From Cycas panzhihuaensis (Eukaryota > Cycadophyta), in contig CM041465.1 of assembly GCA_023213395.1 (NCBI GenBank), positions 95,115,741 to 95,179,740 on the forward strand: DNA of 64,000 nt, written 5' to 3'. Shown piece by piece: positions 1 to 18,300 of this stretch. The notes beneath the pieces are model-generated. The model was given only the letters and a program-made list of their open reading frames with translations. It did no database searches and was not told the DNA's origin. Made by a program: the position numbers and the translations under genes. Each line of letters opens with the position of its first letter. Position 1 is the stretch's first letter.

Positions 1-1214
1 GAGACAATTCCCCTGCTTTGAACTTCTTGGGTATTGTCATCTCCAAATATAACTTTCCCTTTCTGATCCTTATCAATCTTTGAAAAAAAATCAGTATTGT
101 AAGTCATATGTGTTGAGCATCTGGAGTCAATAAACCATTCATCATTTGTCAAAGAATTTGCCATTAAACTAGTATAGAATAAACTCTCATCTTTAGAAGA
201 ATTATCTTGGGTGTCTCTAATAATGTTTGCTGAATAACAGTTTCTAGCCAAATGTCCAAATTTTCCACATTAGTAGCATTGAGGACCATAACCCCTGCCC
301 CTTCCTTGAGATGCACCTTGACCTAAAGGTGAAGAATTCCAACTTGATCCTGTAGGGTTCCAACCTTTTCCTTGACTTGACCCTATTGGGTTCCAACCTT
401 TTCCTTGACTTGATCCTGTAGAATTCTATCCTCTTCCTGGATTTGTACTTAATGAATTCCAGCTTCTTCCTTGATTGAATCCTCTTGACCTTCCTCTTGA
501 GAACTAAGGATTTTGTTGTACATTTATTTCTTGAGATCGATTCATCCTTAAGTTAGAAGTTGAGGCAAAAGCTTGATATAAATCTTCATTTGCAACCTTG
601 CTTTTACATTTTTCTTCCACGTTGAGCAATATAGACAATAATTGATCAACCTTTAAGGTAGACAAATCCTTGGTTACTTCAATGGTAGTCGTAATATTTT
701 TAAATTTATTGATTTCACTTACACTTCTCAATATTTTCCTGGCCATTCTCTGTTCAGAGATCTGTTCTCCCAAATATACCATTTGATTGGCTAGATCTTA
801 CATTTTGGTGATGAATTCATTAACCGAATCTGAAGGTATCATCCTTAAAATTTCATAGTTTAATCTCAGGTTCTAAAGTCTTTGAGGTATGGCCCCTTCA
901 TAACCAGTTTTTAATATGTTCCAAGCTTCATGGGAGGTAGAGGCCCCATATATGCGAGGAAAGATTTGTTTAGCTACAAACATATATATGATCGAGAGTG
1001 CATCACTATCCATCCTCAATAATTCTTCTTTTTCTAACTCTTGATTAGATGTTAATTTTCCATTGGGTAATGTTGGTTGAGGAAGTTTAAAACCATGAGA
1101 AATAATGTTCCATAAACCCTTTTATTGTGAAATGACTTGAATTTGTCTTGACCATGGAAGATAGTCAGATCCATTAAACTTTAGTAGAGACTGTCCAATC
1201 TGATATTCTGCCAT
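1..1214 (-). pseudogene. Copia element A: gag to protease, degraded and cut by window start
   Basis: Read on the minus strand this is the 5' part of a Ty1/Copia polyprotein. The start codon at 1214-1212 opens MAEYQIGQSLLKFNGSDYLP, the usual Copia gag opening, followed by a UBN2-type gag core ending in KDLSTLKVDQLLSIL (about 630-690). A Gly/Ser/Trp-rich linker comes next, then a CCHC nucleic-acid-binding knuckle near 235-290 (CGKFGHLARNC, with a stop where the neighbouring residue should be). The protease starts near 145 with WFIDSRCSTHMT. The catalytic triplet should be Asp-Ser/Thr-Gly, but here Gly is Arg (codons 120-128). Several in-frame stops (for example after VISQ and before the linker) break the frame, so no functional product is expected. 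Pol continues beyond base 1. Confidence 0.88.
334..490 (-). repeat. Tandem repeat in gag linker of element A
   Basis: About four imperfect copies of a roughly 40-base unit encode repeated Gly-Ser-Ser-Gln-Gly-Lys-Gly-Trp-Asn-Pro segments between the gag core and the zinc knuckle. The copies near 357-420 are the most alike. Low-complexity basic linkers at this place are common in Copia gag and presumably help bind RNA. Confidence 0.65.
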
Positions 1215-2992
1215 AGTTTCTTGCTTCCTAAGCTCTAAAGATACCAAGGTAGTTATGATAGTCACCTAAGGAGAAGGGTACTGAAGAAAAAATAGATAAT
1301 AAGAAAAAACTACTAAAGAGAAGGATACTAAAAGAAGAGAAGAAGAAATTTGTCTAAAGTTAAAAAAATAATTTCAATCACCAAAATAAAAATGATTCAG
1401 ACGATCAAAAAAATATATGAGATTAACAACACCCACTAAGTGAAAGCTCAATCAAATGAAATATTATAAAACTAAGATAACCAATTACACATACACTTAA
1501 ACCATGTCAATAAAATAATTCAAAAATAATGAATCAAAGTGGTCTTTACCTAAATGAAAGAATAGTTGAAATAAGGAAATTGAATGGCAATAGTGAGAGA
1601 TTAGAATTGTTGAAAATAATCAATCGAAAGAAAGGGTGATAGGCACGGTTGACGAAAATGCATTACGCAATAGGGAATAATATAAGATGTCACACACTAA
1701 TAGAAGTAATCAATTACTTGATTCTTATAGAAACCTGTAACATGCTAGCTAGAAGAGCTCTGTTTAAAGATTCTTGTTCAAATGCCCAAAATCCCACATC
1801 ACTCTATATATCCATAAACTGCTTGCAGTGTTGTAAGAAGCTTTATTACTTGGAATACATAAGATCTAAAGCCTCAAATGCACGCATCTACTCTTATGAA
1901 GCACAAACTCAAAACACCAAAATCTAAAGAGCAGCCTTCAACGTCGAAGAATGGAAAGCATCCGAAAGAAAAGTGCATAGGACAAGAAAAAGTGATCTCC
2001 GTTGATCAGGTGCGCCGCCTTGTAGCTCTACTTGCAAAATAGGGGTTTACGAGATGGAGGGATGGAGATTGATGATGAAGATTATTATGAAGAGTATGAA
2101 CAGGAAGATACATATATTATATATTTTGATTATGGAGATTCACATGACGAAGATGCATATATAACACAATCTGACTGTGAATATTCATATGATGATAAAT
2201 ACGGGGATCGATGCTTGGGATACAGGGATCGATAGAGATTATATAGACAACGGAAATGCATGGCCATTGATAATTACGAAATGCCATTGATAATTATGAA
2301 ATGCACTATGAACGGAGATGGGAATGCATGTAGATGTACCATGCACAGGAAATAATGAGAAAGACGCGTCATGCACGAGCAACAGAGATGGATGATGGAT
2401 ATTAGCAAGACAGAATATAAGTCACAGTGGCTACAAACAGTGTTCTATCAAAGATCCCCCACAGGAATTAATTAAGATGAGGTACGACTATGCAGTTATT
2501 ATAACCACGCAACGCAAATCGAATTAAAAAAATGAACTGAAAATGCAGACTAGGGCACATTAAATGCAGGCAGGCTAAATGCAAATGAATAATGAATTAA
2601 ACTTAGGCTAGCGCAGTCAGAATGAATCAAGGAGCCAATGAACATATAGACACAAAACAGAAATTTCATGCAATCAAACACACTGATGCAGAAGGTAATA
2701 ATCAAATCTACACGAGTAGATGCAACTTAAGATGGGTTAACCAATGAGAATTAAAATTAATAAATATTCAAGACATAATAACGTAGATAGAATAGAACAT
2801 ACTGATTTCTCAAAGCATAATAGATTGGGAGATAAACATCAGTCTGAAGACTAAGAAGAGAAGAAACGGATAATAAAGTACCTTTATACTGGCAAGTAAA
2901 GCGGAATGGCGATTGCAATGCCCTTGATCTCACAACCTCAGAATACGTCACCTTTGATCAGAATCATACTTGGTTCAGTCTCAATTGACCTC
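1215..2992 (-). other. Long leader of element A between primer site and gag
   Basis: About 1.8 kb separates the primer site from the gag start, long for a Copia leader. No retroelement domain is recognisable. A 67-codon plus-strand frame at 2032-2235 is very rich in Asp, Glu and Tyr, but it runs opposite to the element, matches no family I know, and is most simply explained by biased base composition. A nested insertion inside the leader is possible, but I see no clear ends. Confidence 0.5.
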
Positions 2993-3004
2993 GCTCTGAT
3001 ACCA
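2993..3004 (-). other. Primer binding site of element A (initiator Met tRNA)
   Basis: The minus strand reads TGGTATCAGAGC, the standard plant Copia primer site complementary to the 3' end of initiator methionine tRNA. It lies three bases inside the predicted 5' LTR end and fixes the element's orientation. Confidence 0.88.
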
Positions 3005-3007
3005 AAT

Positions 3008-3206
3008 TGGATCTGCAATACACACGAAAACTCCAGAATTAAAAATCAGTATCATGAGATACCTTACTTCCATATTACAAATTCAATGTACAAAAGAGTT
3101 TATATACTCATAAATTTATGAGTATAATGAAACTGATAATTAATAATATCATAAGAATATGAATCTTGTAAGCTGACAAATGTGCATTACGAGATATTTT
3201 CTAACA
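3008..3206 (-). repeat. 5' LTR of Copia element A
   Basis: On the minus strand the LTR runs from TGTTAGAAAATATC at 3206 to a CA at 3009-3008, three bases before the primer site. The TG...CA ends and position support a short LTR of about 199 bp. The partner LTR lies outside the window, so the exact end cannot be confirmed; a CA at 3015-3014 is an alternative end. Confidence 0.6.
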
Positions 3207-5481
3207 CTTTACATCCATTGAAGCCCCTATGACCCTAGCCCATTATCACATGAAGTCAAATCACATGATGATAACCCCAAAACAAAAGGTGCTTAATGAA
3301 TTGTTGGCCTTAACTTGATTTTTTTTTATAATATATTATGATTGTTTTCCCCATAATTTTTGTATACGAAGTCAAAATTTAGAATTGTGACTTACATTAG
3401 AAACTAGACTCAAACATGTTCGAAAAGAGTAATCACATGAACCTTTTTGGTGAAAATTTCATAGAAATTGTAATCATTAGAGTTGAGTAATATGAAAAAA
3501 GATAGATTTATAGGTTCACTTTTTAGAAACTTAGAGGTATATTTTCACATGCTTTAATGATTTAAAGGTTCTTAGTGCATTTTAAAAATTATGAATGAAT
3601 GTTTTAATGAAATTTAATAACAATATTAGAAAATTTAAATAGCTTATTTTAAAGTTTATAAGCAAGTTGAGAACCTATTTTATAATGGTTGAAAGAGAGA
3701 TCAATTGACTATTTTCATCCTAGAATATTTGATGATATCCCTTAAGGAAGAAAAGAGATTTAATATAGTGTTTTGGATAACACAATATCAAATAAAAGTA
3801 TATGAATAATTAAATCATCTGATGGCTAGGAAAACCCCAAAATTAAACTACCTTAATGAGTTCTCTAGGTAAGTCTAAATGAAGAAGATGAAAGTTGATG
3901 AGAGATATCCACCTATTATCAAACTAGAGAAAAGATCTTATATGTAACATACGATGAATATAAGTATGATTGATTATGTAGTACAACCTGCTATTGAGAT
4001 TTATAACTCGAGCTCACATGATTAAGTTGATTTAATAGCAATACCAATCATGAGTAAGCCATAAAACCTAGGAGATGGTTAAGAGTAAGCCATATACCCA
4101 AACGATAGTTAAGGATGAACCAAATCCCTAAGCTCTGGCTTAATTAATTGATGATATAATGAGTTAAGAGAGATAGATTACCAAGAAAGCTATAAAGGAG
4201 AATGGGTTAATAGTTATAATCACAAATTAAGGCATCACATGAGTTCTTTTAGTATTTTATTGAATAAGAAGTAAGATCTATTTTAAATATACTCTTATTA
4301 TATTATAGTTATCTAGCCAAATAGTTTAGTTTAGTCCCAAAGTATGTTGTTTTATTAATAAAGATAATGAACGTTATACAAAAAAGTACTTCTTAGTTAG
4401 TTGGTAATTACAAAGGTTAGTTACCCATGCAATTTGGTAGTTAAATGTGATTTTATATGGACATCAATAGATTTGTTATATTAATGAGTTGATGAGCTTA
4501 CTTGTGTAACTTATAGGTGGAATAAAGATTAAAACTTCATATGTTATGATGAGTGATGACTCATGTTTGATGATTACATATGGCGATGTTTCTTATAAGA
4601 TGACAAGTAATGAATCATAATTTGATTGATATTTATAAGTTATTTAAGAACTAAGAAATGATCCAACATGCCTTTTGAAGATAATTATGACATTTCATAA
4701 ATTAAACATTATGGGGGAGTATTATAGATAATGTTTAACTAATGGTGATTATATTATTATGATAAAACCTCTCAAGATTTGAATATACAAGCATAATTAA
4801 TAGTTATATAAATGTTGATCTTATTATAAAGTCATTACTTGATATAGAGGTTCTCATAGGTGATATAATTGGTTGATGTAAGGTGATATATAATTAGTTG
4901 ATAATGAGTTAACCACATCTACATAAGGGCAATATATATTAATGTTGACTTAATAAGATCACCTAGTTCTTCTCATGGGATTAAGATTAATCAAGTTGAT
5001 ACTATACATCATTTATGCTAATAAGATAATATACATCATTGGGAAAGTAGTTTTTCCCACTAGGGTTTTCCACTATAAATCATATATTTATTAGGATTAA
5101 ATGTTTGACTTGTTAAATTCCATGTTATGTATTGTTGATTGATCATGTGAATGATTTCCGCTTCTATGCATATAGTTATATACACATTGATTCATATGTC
5201 CTGCTTACCCAAATTTCTAATATGTCATCAAAAGATTTTAAAATTTTCAATAATATGGGGGGGCAATACACCAACTACCAAGCAAAACTATATTAAATTA
5301 AATTATTTAAGAATGGAATCACTTATGTCATAAAGAAAATCCTTCCCAAAGAGAGTATTACGACACTCATTTCAACCTTATAAGCTAAGAAAGTAATACT
5401 TCTTATGGTAAGTCCTCTAACTAAATCTACTTCAAGTCAAATTGTTAATTCATAAATTTCAACTATTATACATCCTAAATA
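3207..5481. other. AT-rich intergenic DNA, no gene recognised
   Basis: No coding frame with family resemblance, RNA gene or transposon end was recognised. Short frames, such as one at 5151-5333, are what AT-rich DNA gives by chance. The stretch just before 5482 may include more of the Gypsy relic that follows, too decayed to call. Confidence 0.5.
4050..4142. repeat. Short degenerate tandem repeat, about 31 bp x 3
   Basis: Three successive units begin with gagtaagcca or gatgaaccaa and end in ggttaa-like sequence. The first two units are the most similar; the third is more diverged. Function unknown. Confidence 0.4.
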
Positions 5482-6090
5482 GGAAGAATATACGAATGCA
5501 TTATTACAATATTTTAAAGATACATTCAAGGAGCTTATTAGTTTACCTCTAAACCTCCATGTGTAACTTCAAATTGAGTTGGGTCTAAGATTAACTCTTC
5601 CTAATATTATCCTCTATAAGAAATCTCCACATCTTTATATTATATACACAACTCTAATGCTAAAGTTCCATACCACAAGTATTGAAAGAACAAGAAAGAG
5701 GTAAAGTTTTTATTAAGTAGTTTTAGGGCATCCATAGATGATCGGGTGATATACTTGCTAAATAATAAGAAAAATATAAGAACCAATATGAGAAGCATAA
5801 AGTGGAACATGCATTTAAAGTAGGTGGCAAAGTTTAGTTGCATCTATAAAATGAAAATTTTGGAGGGCCAAATTACAATATTTAACCACTCTACTATAGT
5901 CCTTATACCATACTTATAATGGTTGGTTAAAAAGTTTTCTTATTGGGTTTACCTTCATATCTAAGAATAAATTCTGTATTTAATTTAGAATTACTAAATA
6001 TATGCCCATCATCATTATTAGAGCAAATTTATGACTCACCATAACTATTAGTTGACTTGGATCCAAAGTACAAAGCAACACTATAGAAAA
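5482..6090 (+). pseudogene. Gypsy pol relic: RT start joined to integrase C-terminus
   Basis: Two pieces of a Ty3/Gypsy polyprotein can be read on the plus strand. At 5482-5640 the frame resembles the segment before reverse transcriptase (ALLQYFKDTFKELISLP, like the usual 'FxDVFxExxxLP' stretch). At about 5755-6080 it resembles the end of integrase: KYKNQYEKHKVEHAFKVGGK, then a 'PxYxxIxSVxNxExL'-like segment. The RT core, RNase H and catalytic integrase that should lie between are missing, so several kilobases appear to be deleted. Many stops are present. Family resemblance is by eye only; the lineage within Gypsy is uncertain. Confidence 0.6.
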
Positions 6091-8064
6091 AATAAATCAT
6101 TACTATATAAGTCAAAAGAACACACACTACTAAAATACCATTATTTAAGGTACAAAAATCTAGCCAATATATACACCAAGAAAAATGGTTTATAGAACAT
6201 CATCTTTAAGATATATTTCTTAATCTATACCCTAAAGTAATAAGAGACCATTGCTCTTTGAGATATGATGTATGATTAAAATTAATATAAATAATCCAAA
6301 TGTTATGAAATTTAAACATAATATATAAACTAAAAAGAAAATTTTATTTAATTTGGATTACTTTTACTAAGTTAAATCTAGGTCTATCTAAATTTTTAAT
6401 ATAGTTTTTCATTTTTTTTATATTATAGATATTTAATCATAAATTATAAAAATTTATTTAAAAATTAGAGAAATATATAAAATAAAATGTATAGGTATTT
6501 TCATAATACTTACATTAATATAATCATCTCATGAAATAAAGTCACAAGCTGAAAGTTTTGGTTAAAACACTAACTAGTTGTCATCTAGCAATGTGGCAAG
6601 CATATTACATTGATAATGGAAAATTAAAAAAAACTTATAACTATTTAAATAAACCATTAATTTGTCTTCAATTTTTTATATATAGTAGTTATAATATTCC
6701 CACATAAAAGATAAGATTTTGAAAGACCAATGATCTTCTCTCTTTTCTCACTTTCTAAATACAACTTTAATAGGATCAAAAGGAGTGAATTATCATCCTC
6801 TACCTCAACCACAATAGGGCTTAACATCTAGTATAAGATTATAGTAGGATCTCACCTACTTTGAAAGTAATTAATAATGTATATTATAATTCTAATCTTT
6901 ATTATTAATGTGCATATATTTTCATGCAAAATTATACATAATTTTGTGGTTATTTATTATTTTACTAGTTACAAAGTGATGACTTATACATGTTTGGAGC
7001 TTACTTTAGATTTTTCCATTATTAACTAAGAATATCTTCACATTTTTTATTGGTCCTCCAAAACCAAGTTTAGAATAAGAATTTAATTATTAATTTTTAA
7101 AAGAAACATGTTGAACAATTATTTAAAGCCATTTAATCTCTCAAGACTCTTAACTTAATATTTGTATTACTTAGTAGATATTAATATAATGTTAAATTTA
7201 TATTTTTCTATTCCACAAGAATAATTGAGTAGTTAACGAAGCCACTTGTCTCTTTTGCTATCAAAAGTATTTTAACAATTTGATCTTTATTATCTATATT
7301 TTCAATGAATCAAAATAAAAACATTTCTTTATTTATACCAATACTTAATTCAACTGAAAATATATGAAGAGTAATGGTTTATTTCTATCTAATTTTTTTA
7401 GTATTATTTAGGATGCTCCAATCCTCCCTAAAAGAGTTCATAGTTTATGTCTTCTATATTTTAAATATGTTTGTCCTTTCTATGAGTTCTCTATCATCTT
7501 CTTAAAATTATCTTAAGATATTTTGTATTACTATTTAAATATTATTATATGTTAAATTTTAATTTATTTGTTCTAATGTTGACCATTATTAAGTTATTCA
7601 ATAAAAATGAATGTAATTTTAAATCTAAACAAAGGCTTTTATAAGTGGGGTCAAGAGTGTCTACTAGAAAATAATGATAATGCCTAATGTTTGATTTATA
7701 TATGCATTAAAAAGTATTTATACTTTACTGTCAAAGTTTAAGACTTAAAATATTTCTTTTATAAATAGAAAGTTGTATATTTCAAGGTTTATAATTGGCC
7801 ATTCAAGGTTAAACTAATTCATAATCTTAGTTTGGGGCAAAAAAATCTTTTATAAGCTTGCATTTGAATATGTTTGAACTTTCTTTAACACCCTAGTCAC
7901 CTATAGTTATGATATTATAATTAATGATGTTAACCACCCATCTTTTACCTTCTTACTACAATGATCATCCAACTCCTTTTTTTCTTCCCCTGATACTTGA
8001 AATTAGGCATATCATTGCTATCACAAACTTCTAGAACCTAAAATGGATGTAATTTACATATTTT
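6091..8064. other. AT-rich intergenic DNA, no gene recognised
   Basis: About 2 kb of AT-rich sequence without a recognisable coding region, RNA gene or repeat end on either strand. It ends where the dinucleotide array begins. Confidence 0.5.
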
Positions 8065-11608
<3,544 letters not shown>

Positions 11609-11748
11609 ACATTAGTAAATTTCATCCATGGTGAAGTAATAACAAACACCAATCTATAATATACTTTAAAAATGATTATTTATATATTGTTATTGTTATA
11701 GCTAGGTACTCCAAATGAATTAATCAAAATTTTATAAGATGCATTTGA

Positions 11749-13709
<1,961 letters not shown>

Positions 13710-14025
13710 TGTTCGCAGAGGAGCAGAGCAGGTCAGAATGCCATCACGATTAACAAATTTCCATATAATAGAAGGCGGTGTTAAAAAACACCTAGGTTGT
13801 AATACAACCCTTTAAATAGAATCTTCGGGAGGCGCCTAAGCGCCTCAACCTGACCTGCATGTTAGACATAAAAAAATTAAAAAATAAATTAAAATAATAA
13901 AACATACCTAGATATGTCGACTGATGATGGCTTAGGGAGGCTCTAGGTGCCTTAAGGAGCCTTAAAGGTGGCTTTAGGGGGACCTAAGCGTACATATCCT
14001 TAGGACATGGGGGGTTATCTCAACA
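13710..14025 (-). repeat. 3' LTR of Copia element B
   Basis: About 316 bp. On the minus strand it starts TGTTGAGATAACCCC directly after the polypurine tract and ends CTCTGCGAACA. It aligns along its length with the LTR at 21088-22025 once the nested insertion there is removed. It contains a short stem-loop (13829-13846) and a run of GGC/TTAAGG-like sub-repeats at 13930-13990. Confidence 0.88.
13829..13846. repeat. Stem-loop inside the B LTR
   Basis: Seven-base perfect inverted repeat, gaggcgc and gcgcctc, around the loop ctaa. The same hairpin is at 21210-21227 in the other LTR of this element, and a weaker form is at 53717-53733 in the related LTR of element D. Confidence 0.7.
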
Positions 14026-14035
14026 CTCTCCCCAA
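14026..14035 (-). other. Polypurine tract of element B
   Basis: The minus strand reads TTGGGGAGAG directly before the first base of the 3' LTR, the expected primer for plus-strand DNA synthesis. Element D has a similar tract at 53944-53953. Confidence 0.8.
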
Positions 14036-17000
14036 TAATCTCCAATGTGAGCAATTTCTAAATTTTCTCTGAATTTCTGGAACTTGATCTTACCCAATGC
14101 TTTTGTGAAGATGTTTATTGCCTAATCCTCTGTACTGCAATATTTTAGCTCAATTTGTCCTTCTTGTACTAATTCTCAAATGAAATGATGTTGTGTCTTA
14201 ATATGCTTAGTTCTACCATGAAAAACTAGATTCTTTGTTATTTGTATGGTGCTTTGATTGTCACACCAGATTTTGGTTGGCCCTTACTGTTCTATTTTGA
14301 GATCTTATAGTAGATGATGCAACCAAATTGTTTCACATACCCCTAACACTGCTGCTTTATATTCTACCTCTACTATTGATAAGGAAACTTTATTTTGTTT
14401 CTTTAAGCTCCACGCTATAGTTGTTGAATCCATATTAAAGGTGTAACCTGATGTAGATTTCCTATCATCTATATCACCAACCTAGTCTGAATTTGTATGC
14501 CCTGTCAATCTGAAGTTTAATATAGACTTGTAATATAGCCGAAGATCTGTCATGCTTTTAAGATATCGTAGAATTCTTTTTACTGCTTGCTAATGAGAAG
14601 TCTTTGGATCATGGATAAATTAGGATACTACACTAACCGCATGCATGATATCAGGTCACATAGAAGTCAAGTAAATTAAACTGTGAATTAGTTGTATGTA
14701 TAGTGTCAGATCTACAAGAGCAGACTCATCATGCTTTGAAAGTTTTATTCCAACTTCAGCAAGAGTAGCTAAAGGTTTACATTTGCTCATCTTAAACTTT
14801 TGAAGTAAGTCTAAGGTATATTTTCTTTGGGAGATAAGAATGCGGCCATCATTTTGCCATACTTCTATTCCAAGGAAGTAATGCATTAGAACCAAGTCAG
14901 TCATTTCAAATTCTCTACACATATCTTTCTTGAATTGATGTGAAAGTTGTGGATCATTTCCTATATAAACAAGATTGTCAACATATAATCCCACAATTAT
15001 GATCAATTTACCTTCGATCTTAGTGTATAGAGTTGGGTCTGATTGAGATCTTTTAAAGCTTTGATTTTTGAAATATTTGTTAAAATGAGAATACCACACC
15101 CTATGTGCTTGTTTAAGTCCACAAAGTATTTTCTTGAGTTTGTACACTTTGTTTTCTTCCCCCTTGACTTCAAAACCACGGGGTTGAGACACATAAATAT
15201 CTTCTTTTATGTAGCCATTAAGAAAACCACTTTTGGCATCCATTTGGCAAACATCCCATTTCATTTGAGCAACCAAATTGATAATGATTTGAATTGTTTC
15301 TATTTTGGCAATTGGAGCAAAGGTCTCATTATAATAAATGCCTTCCTTTTAAGAGTATCCTTTTGCAATAAGACAAGCTTTGTGCTTGCCAATAGAGCCA
15401 TCAAATATAAATTTTGTTTTGTATATCCACCTAGTCCCAATAGGCTTTTTGTTGGGAGGAAGGTCAACCAATTCCCAAGTGTCATTTTTTACAATAGAGT
15501 TGTATTCTTCCTCCATAACTTTTCTCCATGTAGCATCTGAATTAGCCTCATTAAAGGTTTGAGGCTCATGTGTTTCCATAACATGAGATATAAGGGCAAA
15601 GTTTATCCTATGCGATCGAGTTGATCTTCTATTATAATCATAATCTAACATGTTATCCATGGGATGATATCTTTGAGTCTATTTAGGAATTGTTCGTGGT
15701 GGAGGTTGAGAGGTTTTCTCCCTAGGAAAAGTTTGTGGTGGAAGTTGAAAAGAAGTTTCCTCCCCACTTTCAACATTAATGGTCCTTTCTTAGAGATGCC
15801 AAGGTGGCACATATATGGACCTAGGATTGGAATCAAGATTTATTGTCACATTCTTTCCTTTTTCTTAATGATAATCAACATAATAGAAACCAATTTGTTG
15901 AAAGACGACATCTCTACTCATAATAACCTTTCTTTCTTTTAGATCATAAAGTTTAAATGATTTTGATATATCACTATAGCTGATGAAAAATGCATTTGAT
16001 ACTATGATCATCCAATTTAGTCCTTTTCTGTTTAGGAATATGAGTATATCCCATGCGGCCAAAACTCTCAAGTGATGGATACTTGGTTTGTACCTTGTCC
16101 ATACTTCTTCGAGAGTCTTCCATCGAAGTGCTTTAGTGGTACTTATGTTGATCAAATATACTACAATATGTACTGCTTCGGCCCAAAATTTATTTCCTAA
16201 TCTTTTATCTTTCAGCATGCACCTTGCCATTTCAACTATGGTGTGATTCTTTCTTTCTACTACACCATTTTGTTAAGGGGTGTAGGGATTGGTTAATTGA
16301 CATCTGATTCTATGGTGAACATAATAAGCATTGAATTAATTTGAAATGAATTCTCCCCTATTGTCTGGTCATAGGGAGAGTATCTTGTGTCCACTTTGTC
16401 TTTCCACATAGGTTTTGAAGTTAACAAAGTGTTGAAATATGTTAGATTTAAATTTCATGAAGAAAACCCATGTTTTCCTTGTATAGTCATCAATGAAAGT
16501 AATAAAGTATTTTGCTCATCCTAAAGATGGAGTTTCCATGAGACCACAAATATTAGTATATACTAATTGAAAAGGACCTTGTTCTCTATAAGTAAAATCT
16601 GGAAAACTTTCCCTATGTTGTTTTCCAAGTAGACATCCCTCACAGACATTTTTGTCCATTTCAATATGGGGCAACCTATCAACCATGCTCATCATTTTCA
16701 TAAGCGCTAAACTATTGTAATTCAAATGCTCAAATCTTTTATGCCACATGGTACTGTCAATCTTGATGGTTGTTTTCAAAGCATAAGAATCATATAGAGG
16801 GATGGCAAGTTTGAATAGATTATCTTTTGTCATTTTTCCTTTAGCAACAATTACTTTAAATTGTCTCTTATCTTTGATACTACACTCGTCATTATCAAAT
16901 ATGACTCTATAATCCTGACCCATCATCTGTCTAACTGATAGCATATTCTTCCTTAAGGTTGGAACATATAGAACATCCTCAATGCATTTGGTTTCTCCTA

Positions 17001-17150
17001 AATTAGTTTGGAGAGCTATATTTTCTTTGCCAACAACTTCATGGGTTGTGTCGTATCCAAACATAATAGAGCCTATTTTGATTGTATCCATTGTTTAAAA
17101 TCAACTCTTTTTATGAGTCATATGAGTTGAGCATCTTGAGTCAATATACC
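14036..17150 (-). pseudogene. Copia element B pol: protease, integrase, RT, RNase H (degraded)
   Basis: Domains in order on the minus strand. Protease starts at about 17150 with WYIDSRCSTHMT (Asp-Ser-Gly changed to Asp-Ser-Arg, codons 17134-17142). The pre-integrase zinc region at about 16630-16745 has HKRFEHLNYNSL and CEGCLLGKQH. In the integrase core (about 15960-16560) the first catalytic Asp lies in YTNICG where HTDICG is usual, so Asp is Asn; PDNRGEF keeps the second Asp; NGVVERKN keeps the Glu. Reverse transcriptase (about 14700-15540) contains WELVDLPPNKKPIGTRW and QMDAKSGFLNG, but its YVDD box is YVDN (14974-14985). RNase H ends with a degraded INIFTKAL. Stops after GYS, within YTP-QNG and after ILSL fit CAA-to-TAA and CGA-to-TGA changes. 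Confidence 0.92.
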
Positions 17151-18300
17151 AACTACTATCTTCATCTTCATTGGGTAGAAAGCAGGATAAGAATAACTGA
17201 TTTTTTCTATTTTGCACAGCAGTATTAGCACTTCCTTTGTTAAGTGGTCCATTTTTAGTAAAGCACATATCTTCCGTGTGACCAGGGCGATTGCAAAAGG
17301 CGTAATATGATGAATCTCTTCTCTCATAACTAAGACTTCTACTCTAAGGATAAGATCTATCAATATAAGATGGCCTTCCTCTTGCTTCATGAGGAGGTGG
17401 ATAATCCCTTTGTCTATGATTTAGAGGATGAAGATTTTCCCTTTGTGGTGGTATGTCCCTTTGGCAATTGGGACAACATTGATGTGGCCCTTATTGCCTT
17501 TCTTTACTTGGATATCTAGTTTTCCTTGAATCTCTTTGATTAGCTCCTTGTCTTTGGTAAGGAGTTTGATATCTTTACTGCCTTTGTTAATGTGGTGTAT
17601 GTCTAAGGTTTCTACTCTTTTCTTTTAGAGACTGGTCCTTAGATTTAGAATTGTTTGTTTGAGCATGTGGGCATATCTTTGCCTTCTGGCAAAAGCATGT
17701 TCAAGTGATTCATTAGATGCCTTCTTCTCTTCAACAGCCATTAACATGGCACTCAATTATTCTATTTTGAGGGTGCTCAAGTCTTTGGAGACTTCAATGC
17801 TGGTTGCGACCATTTTAAAGCTTGGTACGGCACTAACACATCGTACAATTATTTCAACAAATCTTTGTTCTGTTAAGGTCTCTCCAAGAGATCTCATATG
17901 ATTAACTAGGTCTTGTACCTTTGTTATGAAGTTCGTAACTGATTCATTTGAATTCATCCTTAGGTTTTCAAATTTACTCCTAAGGGTTTAAAGCTTTGAT
18001 AAAGCCACTCCTTCATAAATCAGTTGTAAAGTATCATATACTTGCTTTGATGTTGTTGCTTCACTCACCTTTGGAAAGATTTTATCATCAATAGCACAAA
18101 ATAATAATGCTAGAGCTTCATTGTCTTTCTTGACCATTTGTTTGAATATCTTCTTTTGTTCATTTGTGGTTTGGTCACCTAGATCTGTATAGATTGTCTG
18201 AACTATGTCCCATAATTCCTTTGACATAATGATGGATCATTTTTCTACTCTAAATTAAAAAATTTGTCCCATCGAATACTAGAATAGTGATATTTCCTAT
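17151..18300 (-). pseudogene. Copia element B gag (degraded)
   Basis: Minus-strand UBN2-type gag. The N-terminus reads LVFDGTNFLI near 18270-18297 in one frame, then shifts by one base into SKELWDIVQTIYTDL (18227-18180). A central part contains SIEVSKDLSTLKIE (about 17757-17800). Near 17270-17320 the knuckle reads YYAFCNRPGHTEDMC: the second Cys, the His and the last Cys of the CCHC pattern are present, but the first Cys is Tyr. Stops and at least one frameshift make it non-functional. The capsid-like product of an intact relative would package element RNA in the cytoplasm. Confidence 0.87.

Noticed and set aside
2032-2235. 67-codon highly acidic plus-strand frame
   Set aside because: Runs opposite to element A, no family resemblance, composition explained by a local GAT/GAA-rich stretch.
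15043-15942. Plus-strand frames of up to 165 codons
   Set aside because: They are the antisense of the Copia RT and integrase of element B, which are recognised on the minus strand.
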